From Demequina sediminis (GTDB lineage Bacteria; Actinomycetota; Actinomycetes; Actinomycetales; Demequinaceae): a stretch of 64,000 nucleotides of DNA. A program made the translations under genes and the position numbers. Location of the stretch: contig NZ_AP027736.1 in assembly GCF_030296675.1 (NCBI RefSeq), positions 1,178,001 to 1,242,000 on the forward strand, read 5' to 3'. This document shows positions 28,780 to 36,131 of the stretch, one piece after another. Within the stretch, counting starts at the first letter, position 1. Every line of letters starts with the position of its first letter. Below the pieces are notes generated by a model. That model was not told where the DNA came from. It worked only from the letters and a program-made list of their open reading frames with translations, and did no database searches.

Positions 28780-29253
28780 CTAGGGACGCCGGCGAGCGAC
28801 GCCAGGCACGAACTTGCCGGTCCGCTCCGCGTACTCCGCATAGCCCGGATACGTGCGCACCAGGAACATCTCCTCGACGCGGGTCTTCGCGTCGAAGAAC
28901 ACCGCGAGCACCAGCGCGAACGCGTAGGTCCACACCTTGCCAGACCCGAGCGCGAGCCCCAACGCGATCACCAGGATCGCGGCGTACATCGGATGCCGGA
29001 CGTACCCGTAGATCCCGCCTGCGGCGAGTCCCGCACCGTTGGGCGTGGGCAACGGCGTGAGCGCCCGTCCCAGGTCCTTGCCCGCCCAGAACATGCCCAG
29101 GCCGCCCAACAACACGAGCGTGGTGCCCGCCCACCACGAGCCGCGAATCGTGGGCCCGTCGAGAAACGCGGACGCCCCGACACCCAGGAAGATCACACCC
29201 TGCAACGCGACGAGCACCAGCCCAAGCAGGCGACCCTGAGAGCTCTGTGACAT
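28780..29253 (-). CDS. Isoprenylcysteine/phospholipid methyltransferase-family membrane protein
   Basis: 157 residues with four to five membrane segments. The C-terminal ICMT/PEMT motif is clear: GIYGYVRHPMYAAIL, then KTRVEEMFLVRTYPGYAEYAERTGKFVP. These bind SAM and the lipid or isoprenoid acceptor. Nine bases separate it from plsC upstream, placing it in an operon with plsC and a patatin-like gene; a lipid substrate is therefore likely. Confidence 0.85.
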   Translation of the reverse strand: MSQSSQGRLLGLVLVALQGVIFLGVGASAFLDGPTIRGSWWAGTTLVLLGGLGMFWAGKDLGRALTPLPTPNGAGLAAGGIYGYVRHPMYAAILVIALGLALGSGKVWTYAFALVLAVFFDAKTRVEEMFLVRTYPGYAEYAERTGKFVPGVARRRP

Positions 29254-29262
29254 CGCGTCAGG

Positions 29263-30354
29263 CTACCTCGCGCGCCGCGCCTCGGCGGCCGACTCGCGCG
29301 CGCGAGCCACCCCCGAAACCTCCGGCTGGTGCGCGTCGATCCATCCGTCGACCCTCTCCCACCACGTGTAGAGCCAGGCCTCGCGCTCCTCGCGATCCGC
29401 GGGAATCTCACTCGGGTCCGCGGTCCAGCCCTTGAGCACGATCCTCTTGTCGACCGGGAGCTCCCGCCACACGTCCGCGACGGTCGACAGCCTCTCGAGG
29501 CCCGTGTGTGCGACGACGATGACCACCGCATCGGGGCGCGCCTCCATCGCCGCGAGCACGCCGCCGGGATGGGGCGGCATCACGTGAGGCATCGCCTCGG
29601 CGCGATCGGCGAGCTCGGCGTGACCCGCCTCGCGCAACGCGGCGATGCGTCGCTCGCGCCTGCGCGGCGTCGCGTTCGCGCCCTCGGGAAAGATCACTAG
29701 GGCGCCCGAGCCGTCGAGTTCGCGCGCGAGCCCCGCGACGGCCTCGGTCCCGCCGGGCGCCCCGGGTCGACGCACGCCCCGCGGCGAGATGAACCGCGAG
29801 GGAATCCTGTTGAGCAGGATGTCGATCGCCGGGTCCCACTGCAGCGTGTCCTTGAGCACGATCGCGGGCTCTCGCGAGAAGCGGTTGAGCAACGCGTCGA
29901 CGATCACGAAGGAGTCCCCCGGACCCGCGTGACGGCACACGACGATGATCGGCCGCCCCTGTGCGATCGCATCGAGGTCCGCGTCCTGCACCTCGATCTC
30001 CAGCCGGAGCGTCCACCGGACCTGGAAGAACAGGAGGCGGAGCATCGTCCTCGCGACCGCATAGTGGTGCCGCTCCGACGCCTCCGACCGAATCCTGAAC
30101 CCGAACCCGTGCCACACCCACAGTGCCGCGAGCACCACCACCGCAGCGGCGTCCCACAACAGATAGAAGCCCGCCAGCCAGATCACGCGCGTGACGCGCA
30201 TCCGACCGGGCAGCGCGAAGCTCACGATCGCCGCGACCGCGACCGCGAGCCACGCCGCGAACGGCAGCCACACGAACGCGAGCAGCACGATCCCCGGCGC
30301 AAGCACCGCTCGCCTCACCCACACGGGTGGCAGCCGCCACCACCGCGCGCTCAC
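29263..30354 (-). CDS. PlsC-type 1-acylglycerol-3-phosphate acyltransferase-like protein
   Basis: 363 residues. Two N-terminal membrane segments, then the acyltransferase motif RHAGPGDSF (H-x4-D) near 140 and the substrate motif FPEGANATP near 225. The C terminus, including LVYTWWERVDGWI-like residues, is longer than in minimal PlsC. The GTG start overlaps the stop of the upstream patatin-like gene by four bases. Likely role: acylation of a glycerophospholipid or a related acceptor. Confidence 0.85.
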   Translation of the reverse strand: MSARWWRLPPVWVRRAVLAPGIVLLAFVWLPFAAWLAVAVAAIVSFALPGRMRVTRVIWLAGFYLLWDAAAVVVLAALWVWHGFGFRIRSEASERHHYAVARTMLRLLFFQVRWTLRLEIEVQDADLDAIAQGRPIIVVCRHAGPGDSFVIVDALLNRFSREPAIVLKDTLQWDPAIDILLNRIPSRFISPRGVRRPGAPGGTEAVAGLARELDGSGALVIFPEGANATPRRRERRIAALREAGHAELADRAEAMPHVMPPHPGGVLAAMEARPDAVVIVVAHTGLERLSTVADVWRELPVDKRIVLKGWTADPSEIPADREEREAWLYTWWERVDGWIDAHQPEVSGVARARESAAEARRAR

Positions 30355-31181
30355 GCGCCCAACCCGCGCTCGGCGAGATACGCCGCGGTCGCATCGCGCG
30401 CCGCCTCGATGCGCGCATGCGTGCGGTCGAGTCGCCGATACGCACCCACCTTGTGATCGCCCGGCTGGCGCCCGCCATACGGCAGCACGTGCAGATCCAC
30501 GTGCGCGGGCACGGCCGCACGCTCGCGCTGGAAGCGATGTCGCCGCGAGACCTCGAATGCGACGCGCCCGACGTCGGCCGGCGTGCGCGGCACCGCGAGT
30601 GGCTCCTCGATGCGACCCACCTGCAGCACGTAGATCGTGGTCGCGCCGCGCGCGACCGCCTCGCCGAGCGGGATCGAGTTGACCACGCCGCCATCGATGA
30701 AGTGCTCATCGCCGATCCTCTGCGGGGGCAGCGCCGCGGGCACGGACGCGGAGGCGATCACGGCGTCCACGAGCGGACCCGAGTCGAACCAATGCTCGGC
30801 CGCGCGCTCGATGCTCGCGGCGCACACCGCGAGCGGCACCACGAGATCCTCGAACCGCGTCTCCTCCCCCAGCATGTCCGCGATGAGCGTGCGCAGCGCG
30901 CCGGGGTCGTTGAGGTGCGTGCGCGACTTCGCGAGGCGGCGCAGCTGGCGCGGAAAGGACTCGCCGTAGACGGCGCCCGCGGTGGGGGACGCCCACGCGC
31001 GCTCGAGCCGGTCCACCACCGCGGGAGTGGGGTCCTGCGCGACCGCGGCGCCGTTGATGGCCCCGATCGACGTTCCCACCACGAGAGAGGGGACGATGCC
31101 CGCGTCGAGGAGGGCGCGCAGCATCCCCACCTCGGTGGCTCCCCTGACGCCCCCACCACCCAGCACGAATGCGACCGTCAT
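30351..31181 (-). CDS. Patatin-like phospholipase (RssA type)
   Basis: 276 residues. The oxyanion hole GGGGVRG (8-14), nucleophile serine in GTSIGA (36-41) and catalytic aspartate in DGGVVNSIPL form the complete Ser-Asp dyad. First gene of the operon with plsC and the ICMT-like gene; a deacylation-reacylation-methylation set suggests lipid remodelling. One GGGACGATGCC copy lies inside, antisense (31090-31100), and another just before the start (31197-31207). Confidence 0.88.
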   Translation of the reverse strand: MTVAFVLGGGGVRGATEVGMLRALLDAGIVPSLVVGTSIGAINGAAVAQDPTPAVVDRLERAWASPTAGAVYGESFPRQLRRLAKSRTHLNDPGALRTLIADMLGEETRFEDLVVPLAVCAASIERAAEHWFDSGPLVDAVIASASVPAALPPQRIGDEHFIDGGVVNSIPLGEAVARGATTIYVLQVGRIEEPLAVPRTPADVGRVAFEVSRRHRFQRERAAVPAHVDLHVLPYGGRQPGDHKVGAYRRLDRTHARIEAARDATAAYLAERGLGA

Positions 31182-31207
31182 GTGCCCAGGCTAGAGGGGA
31201 CGATGCC
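31090..31207. repeat. Two of 14 exact copies of the dispersed 11-mer GGGACGATGCC
   Basis: Copies here: 31090-31100 and 31197-31207. Other plus-strand copies begin at 22548, 36790, 43877, 54432, 58533 and 62642. Minus-strand copies (GGCATCGTCCC) begin at 6320, 8914, 19249, 32237, 59390 and 62024. One-mismatch variants occur near 16101, 20009, 20559, 58118 and 59949. The copies fall in several reading frames: some encode DDA, others GIVP or ASS, always in variable protein segments. Confidence 0.85.
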
Positions 31208-31275
31208 CGGGCGGGCCCTCCCTGGAGGCGGACATCCCCACCCGTCCCCCGGCATCGGCGCTCCGAACGCCAGTC

Positions 31276-31437
31276 ATGATCACCCTCACGATCGTGGGAC
31301 TCGTCTCCGGCATCATCACCACGATCCAGGACGGCGCCGTGGTGGGCGGGCATCGTGGTGGGTGGGCATCGTGGTGGGCGGGCATCGTGGTGACGAGCGC
31401 ACGCATGGGACCGATCGTCGCGGAGGCCGCACTCTAG
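31276..31437 (+). other. Possible small membrane-peptide frame containing a 16-bp tandem repeat
   Basis: The 306-base gap between the patatin and hydrolase genes holds a 53-codon frame (MITLTIVGLVSGIITT at the start, GPIVAEAAL at the end) with no clear ribosome binding site. Its middle is made of GTGGTGGGCGGGCATC repeats at 31339, 31355 and 31371. It could be a small hydrophobic peptide or chance. Nothing else is visible in the gap. Confidence 0.25.
31339..31392. repeat. 16-bp tandem repeat, three copies plus a partial fourth
   Basis: Units GTGGTGGGCGGGCATC at 31339-31354, 31355-31370 (one substitution) and 31371-31386, then GTGGTG. Intergenic. Because 16 is not a multiple of three, any protein read through it changes frame between copies. 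Confidence 0.9.
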
Positions 31438-31487
31438 CCCTCGCGCGTCCGACTCGCGAAGACAGCCGCCCGGGGCCAAACTGAGGT

Positions 31488-32081
31488 ATGGCCGAGATTC
31501 TGCTCTTCCACCACGCACTGGGGCTCACGGACGGGCTCCTCGCCTTCGCCGATCGCCTCCGTGCCGAGGGGCACACGGTCCACTGCCCCGACTGCTATGC
31601 GGGTGCGACCTTCGACGACGTCGACGAGGGCGTCTCGTTCGCCCAGTCGATCGGTCACGACGCCCTGGGCGAGGCCGCACACTCGGCGGCGCGCATGCAC
31701 CGCACCGCGGACGTCACGATCGGCTTCTCGCTCGGCACGATGCAGGCCCAGATGCTCGCCCAGGACCGGCGCCGCTTCCGCGGTTGCCTGCTGGTGGGCG
31801 GCGCCCTCCCGCCCTCCGCACTCGGCGGCGTGTGGCGCCACAAGGTCGCGCTGCAGGTCCACGTCGCCGACCCCGACGAGTGGGTCGAGCCGCACGAGGT
31901 CGACGCGCTGCTCTATCACGCCCCGCACGCCCGGCTGTATCGCTATGCGGGCAAGGGACACCTGTTCATGGACCGCTCGACCGCGGAGTACGACGCTGAC
32001 GCCGCCGACCTCTTCGAGGAGCGCGCGACGCATTGGCTCCAGGAGCTCGACTCGAACCAGCGGTCGCGCCAGCACGCGTAG
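31488..32081 (+). CDS. Dienelactone hydrolase-family alpha/beta hydrolase
   Basis: 197 residues of DLH type: EILLFHHALGLTDG (oxyanion region), HTVHCPDCYAG and a catalytic histidine in GKGHLFMD. The nucleophile elbow reads GFSLGTMQAQ, so serine replaces the cysteine of classical dienelactone hydrolases. Substrate unknown. Monocistronic, with repeats upstream. Confidence 0.85.
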   Translation: MAEILLFHHALGLTDGLLAFADRLRAEGHTVHCPDCYAGATFDDVDEGVSFAQSIGHDALGEAAHSAARMHRTADVTIGFSLGTMQAQMLAQDRRRFRGCLLVGGALPPSALGGVWRHKVALQVHVADPDEWVEPHEVDALLYHAPHARLYRYAGKGHLFMDRSTAEYDADAADLFEERATHWLQELDSNQRSRQHA

Positions 32082-32128
32082 CCCCGCGAACTGCGGCCAG
32101 GCCAGGCCCGGCCCGGCGCGCCGCGGCG

Positions 32129-32896
32129 TCAGGCGCTGCGCAGCCTCTTCTTGATGCGCTCGAGTGCCTGTTCGATCGCGGCCTCGCGCTCGGCGCGCGT
32201 GCGCGCGCGTCCCGCGGCGGGCGCCTCCGCGACCACGGCATCGTCCCTGCGCGGCGGCCACGGCATCCAGCGGGCGCCGTGGCGCTCGCGCTGGCTCAGC
32301 TTGACGGCCTCGAGATCCTCCTTGGTGGCGGCGTGGCGCGGGGTGGTCGAGGCGCGCGCGCCCCACTCCCCCACCATCGAGATCTCGATGCCCTCGGACC
32401 ACGAGTAGCGCTCCTGGTAGCGACCCTCGACGACGGCGAATACCAGGTGCTCGAGCTCCTCGGCGCAGTACGTGAGGTCCTCGTCGCACGCGTCGCACCC
32501 GCACGGCGGCGAGCTCTCGAGGCCCGCGGCACCCATCGCGACCACGACGCTCGGGAACGTGGTCTCCGCGATGACCAGCGGGGCGGAAAGGTGGTGGCGC
32601 GGCACGAGCGTGACGGCCCGCGCGATCCGCACCTGGCCGTGCTCGTAGCGGCGCAGGGCGTCGGGGGCGTCGTCGGGGAGGCCCTCCGTGAGGTGGACGT
32701 CGACGTCGTACGTGCGCTCGAGGTGCTCGGCGAGGGCGCGGGCCACGTCAATGAGCGGCGCGAACCGCTCGGGGTGCCGGGTCAGCGAGTACGTCCGCTC
32801 CGGAGGTCCGGAGGTTCCCCACCGCGCGCCGTAGGGAATCGGATTCCCGTCGGGGTCGGTGAAGCTCAGCTCCGCGAGGGTGGGCCTGACATACAC
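32129..32896 (-). CDS. DUF6226-family protein
   Basis: 255 residues. The N terminus has the family pattern IPYGARWG, YSLTRHPERFAPL, ALAEHLERTYDVDV. The middle holds a four-cysteine cluster CGCDACDEDLTYC that could bind a metal. The C terminus is basic and helical (RAEREAAIEQALERIKKRLRS). Function unknown; the family is widespread in actinobacteria. One minus-strand copy of the 11-mer (32237-32247). Confidence 0.75.
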   Translation of the reverse strand: MYVRPTLAELSFTDPDGNPIPYGARWGTSGPPERTYSLTRHPERFAPLIDVARALAEHLERTYDVDVHLTEGLPDDAPDALRRYEHGQVRIARAVTLVPRHHLSAPLVIAETTFPSVVVAMGAAGLESSPPCGCDACDEDLTYCAEELEHLVFAVVEGRYQERYSWSEGIEISMVGEWGARASTTPRHAATKEDLEAVKLSQRERHGARWMPWPPRRDDAVVAEAPAAGRARTRAEREAAIEQALERIKKRLRSA

Positions 32897-32920
32897 GTGG
32901 CCCAGGGTACCCGCCGGGGC

Positions 32921-33472
32921 TCAGCGCGGGGTGAGCGGCTCCGTGACGTCGGCGATCCTGGCGTCGAGGATCTCGACCAACTGCGTCGGATCGAGCGTCG
33001 CGGCCACGCCGTGCGCGCCGGCGCCGATCGACACGGGCCCCTCGCGCGACACGATGAGCGCGTCCGCGATGACGGGCCACGCGCGTCCGGTCGCGGGGTC
33101 GGGTAGTGCACCGAAGGGCGTGATCGTGCCGCGCTCGTACCCGGTGACCTCGCGCGCGACGTCCTTGTCCGGCATCGACAGGCGGCTCACGCCCAGCAGG
33201 GCGCGCAGCTTGGGCCAGCTGATCTCGCGATCCCCCGGCACCAGGACCAGCAGGTACTCGCCCTCGGCGCGGCGCACCACGATGGTCTTGAGAATCTGAC
33301 GCGGCTCGACGCCCCTGACCTCGGCAGCCTCATCGAGGGAGCGCACGGGTCCGTGCACCGTGACCTGATGGTCGACGCCGGTCGCCGCGAGCGCGGTAGT
33401 CGCCGGCGTGGAGGGGGCGGGCGCGGCGGTGGCGGGCGTGGAGGGGGCGGGCGCGGCGGAGGGCTCGGTCAT
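32921..33472 (-). CDS. YbaK/EbsC-family aminoacyl-tRNA deacylase
   Basis: 183 residues. After an N-terminal extension built of repeated Ala/Pro/Thr segments (APAPSTPAT twice) comes the YbaK core: catalytic lysine in ILKTIVVR, GYERGTITPFG and SIGAGAHGV. These enzymes hydrolyse mischarged Cys-tRNA(Pro) or similar errors. Which amino acid this member edits cannot be told from the sequence. Confidence 0.9.
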   Translation of the reverse strand: MTEPSAAPAPSTPATAAPAPSTPATTALAATGVDHQVTVHGPVRSLDEAAEVRGVEPRQILKTIVVRRAEGEYLLVLVPGDREISWPKLRALLGVSRLSMPDKDVAREVTGYERGTITPFGALPDPATGRAWPVIADALIVSREGPVSIGAGAHGVAATLDPTQLVEILDARIADVTEPLTPR

Positions 33473-33511
33473 GTTTCCTCGAACGCTCGCCGACCCGCCG
33501 CGCTTCCCCGC

Positions 33512-33976
33512 TCAGTCGCCGACGTAGCGGATGCCGCGCGCGTCGGGGCCCACGGGCGAGACGAACGCGAGCCGCGCGATGCCGCGCACCGCGGAGACGA
33601 ACCACTCCGCGATCATCTCGTCGGCCTCGCCCTCGACGCCCGAAAAGGCGACCACGAGCCCGTGGCGCACGATCCCTCCCGGGTAGACGATGTCCCCCGC
33701 CGTGTAGAGGTGGGGGTGCTCCATGCGCAGGCGCGACGTGTCGAGACCCGTGCGCTCCGCGACGCGTGCCTTCGCGAGCGCGTACTCGTACGTCTTGTCC
33801 TCGGTGTCGCCGATGCTTCCGTGCCAGAACAGCGTCGCGTCCCTGGTCGCCGGGTCGAGCACGATGAGATTGCCCGTCGCGGCGCGGATCACGCCGGTCG
33901 CGGCGGCCCGTTCGATCGCGGGGGTCACCAGGTCCCATGCCTGGGAACACAGCTCTGGGGTGAGTCCGGCGAACAT
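33512..33976 (-). CDS. Conserved hypothetical protein, about 154 residues
   Basis: Soluble alpha/beta protein without membrane segments or signal peptide. Helical start (LTPELCSQAWDLVTPAIERAAATGV), strands NLIVLDPATRDATLFWHGSIG, then a Gly-rich stretch GIVRHGLVVAFSGVEGEADEMIAEWFVSAVRG. The last part faintly resembles the heme-binding GlcG/HbpS fold but I cannot confirm it. It lies 39 bases downstream-side of the ybaK-like gene on the same strand and may be co-transcribed with it. Confidence 0.6.
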   Translation of the reverse strand: MFAGLTPELCSQAWDLVTPAIERAAATGVIRAATGNLIVLDPATRDATLFWHGSIGDTEDKTYEYALAKARVAERTGLDTSRLRMEHPHLYTAGDIVYPGGIVRHGLVVAFSGVEGEADEMIAEWFVSAVRGIARLAFVSPVGPDARGIRYVGD

Positions 33977-34093
33977 CGGTGGTCCTTCCTCGAGGGGTCG
34001 ACTCCACCGTAGCGGTGCGACGTCCTCGGCACCGCCGCGCGCGTGGGACGATGAAGGAGAACGTTATCCCTGCATCGTCGCGATTGGCCCGCA

Positions 34094-35446
34094 GTGACTC
34101 TCACGCCCGACTCCGCCGCGCCCGGCGACAACCTGCCCACCCCCGAACTCCACACCGCCGTGGTCGCCTATCCGGTCGCGGGCGAGGGTGCGATCCTGCC
34201 GGAGCCCACCGCGGGCGCGACCGAAGGCGCACCCCCGGTCCCCCACCGGCGCGCGCTCGCCGCGCTCACGGTGCTCGCGTTCGCGGCCTTCGCATTCGTG
34301 ACCGCCGAGGTGCTGCCGCTCGGGCTCATGGGGCCGATGGCGGAGGGGCTCGGCGTCGCGGAGTCGACGGTCGGGCTGCTCATCACGATCCAGGCGCTGA
34401 CGATCGTCGTGGGATCCGTCCCGCTTGCCGCCGCGGCCAAGCGCCTCACTCCCCGCACCGCGCTGCTCATCGCGCTCGGCGTATTCCTCGCGGGACTACT
34501 CATCGCTGCGACCGCGGGGACGTTCGCCCAGCTCGCGCTCGGCCGCGGCATCTCCGCGATCGCACACGCGCTGTTCTGGGCCGTCGTGACACCGGCGGCG
34601 GCAGGAATGTTCCCCCGCAGGTGCGCGGGCGCATGGTGTCACGCCTGCTGCTGGGCGGCTCCGGCGCGGGAGTGATCGGGCTACCCGCCTCGACCTGGCT
34701 CGCGCAGCAGGCGTCGTGGAGCACGCCCTACTGGGTCATCGCGGGTTCCGCGGCCGTGCTGCTCGTCGCCCTCGCGGTGCTCATGCCCGGCTTCCGCGCT
34801 GAGGAGGGCACCGCCGCCCGCGGCGAGCTCCTCCCGCGCGATGTTCGCGCGCGTGCTCATCGCGATCGCCCTCGCGGTGGGGTCGATGGCCGTCACGTGG
34901 ACGTACATCACCCCGTTCCTCGAGCGGGTCGCGGGCTTCTCGACGGCCTCGGTGCCGGCGCTGCTCGCGCTCGGCGGCGTGGTCGGCACGCTCACCACCG
35001 CGTTCGTGGGCCGCTATCTCGACCGCTGGCCGGTGAGGTCGGCGGTCGTGGGCCTCGCGTTGCTCGTGACGATGTTCGCCGGGCTCGCGGTCGCGGGAAG
35101 CTCGGTGCCCGTCACCCTCGCGATGCTCGTGCTGCAGGGCTTCAGCTGGTCGATCGTGGTCGCGTCTCACCTCAACTGGGGGATGCGTCACGCGCCGGGA
35201 CGCACCGACGTCCTCATGGCGCTCTATCAGTCGCTCTACAACGTCGGCAACATGCTCGGCCCGCTCGCGGGAGGGGCGATCCTCGCTCGCCACGGCGCCG
35301 CGTGGCTGCCCGCGGCAAGCGTCGCGCTGTCCGGCGCGGCGTTCGTGGTGGTGCTGACGGTCAAGCCGTGGGGACTGCTCGGGAGGATGCGTGCGGCGCG
35401 CCGCGCGGTCAGTCCTGCGCGGGAAGCGCGACGGACCCGACCGTGA
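34094..35446 (+). CDS. MFS transporter, drug-efflux type (two apparent frameshifts)
   Basis: About 450 residues of a 12-segment DHA1-type major facilitator, split over three frames. Part 1 runs from GTG 34094 to SAIAHALFWAVVTPAAAGMFP. Part 2 (QVRGRMVSRLLLGGSGAGVIGLPASTWLAQQ) starts after the C5 run at 34612-34616, where one missing C explains the switch. Part 3 (MFARVLIAIALAVGSMAVTWTYITPFLERV) starts near 34842 after a shift in the other direction between 34815 and 34845. Two breaks make real decay more plausible here than for other split genes, although sequence errors remain possible. Its end overlaps a convergent gene by 38 bases. Confidence 0.75.
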
Positions 35447-35792
35447 CCAGGGCGGGCGACTCGATCATGTCGGCGAAGTAGCCGCCCGGGGCGGAGACGC
35501 CCTGGATCACCGGCTGGTCGCCCATCGCAAAGGTCGGGGCGACGGTGCCCACGTAGAACGACGTGAACGAGTCCACTGCGTTCTGCACCACTCCACCGGC
35601 GATCACGGCCCACAGGAGCGCCACGATCGCGCCCCCCACCACGGCCTGAACCGCGACATCCAGCCACGGGAAGCGCTGCGCGGCCGCGGCATCGGCCGGC
35701 CGGGGTGCCCTCACCGGCACGCGACGATGCGGCGCGAGTACGCCGATGCGCCCGGCGGTCCACGTCGATGCCGAAATGTGCGGAACTGTCAC
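35409..35792 (-). CDS. Single-pass membrane protein, unknown function
   Basis: 127 residues from a GTG at 35792 preceded by a strong GGAGGAGGGG. One membrane segment (VAVQAVVGGAIVALLWAVIAGGVV) follows a basic, Pro-rich N terminus; the outer part (SFTSFYVGTVAPTFAMGDQPVIQGVSAPGGYFADMI) is uncharged. I recognise no family. Divergent from the large mosaic protein gene. Confidence 0.6.
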   Translation of the reverse strand: MTVPHISASTWTAGRIGVLAPHRRVPVRAPRPADAAAAQRFPWLDVAVQAVVGGAIVALLWAVIAGGVVQNAVDSFTSFYVGTVAPTFAMGDQPVIQGVSAPGGYFADMIESPALVTVGSVALPAQD

Positions 35793-35892
35793 GATTTGCC
35801 CCTCCTCCATCACACGCCACATGCCTGTCTTGCGCAACCGGTACGCGGTGTCAGTTATTCCAACCACTAGTAAAGACGCATCCAAGCGTCAT

Positions 35893-36131
35893 TCCGTTGG
35901 GTAAAGCGCGCCCCTATTTATGGGGGCACCCAATCGGTGCGAACCATCCTTTTTCGGATGGACTGGTGCAATTCGGGCATCTCGGGTGTACGGTCACTAG
36001 CGAGCGGCTCGGTCGAGGGATCACCACACCGCTCAGTCCATGGGGATTCACCCGCCCGCCGCCCGGTTCGCCGGGCGGGCGGACGGGCTTGGCACTGCCA
36101 GCCCGGGGTGACGTCAGGAGGGGAGCCTGAC
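35893..36131 (+). promoter_or_regulatory. Structured leader before the mosaic surface protein
   Basis: The 339-base gap contains several strong stems on the plus strand: TTGGGT/ACCCAA (35897 and 35928) enclosing GCCCC/GGGGC; CCATCC-TTTTTC-GGATGG (35944-35961); GCCCGG-TTCG-CCGGGC (36061-36076) in a longer GC stem; and GGC/GCC pairings around 36088-36105. A good ribosome binding site (AGGAGGGG) follows. The density suggests a cis-regulatory RNA, but I could not match it to a known riboswitch class. Confidence 0.4.

Noticed and set aside
33512..33976. Assignment as a GlcG/HbpS heme-binding protein
   Set aside because: Only a short Gly-rich stretch resembles that fold, and the overall pattern does not support it.
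35893..36131. c-di-GMP, c-di-AMP or cobalamin riboswitch
   Set aside because: I could not find the conserved core sequences of these classes, so the leader is left unnamed.
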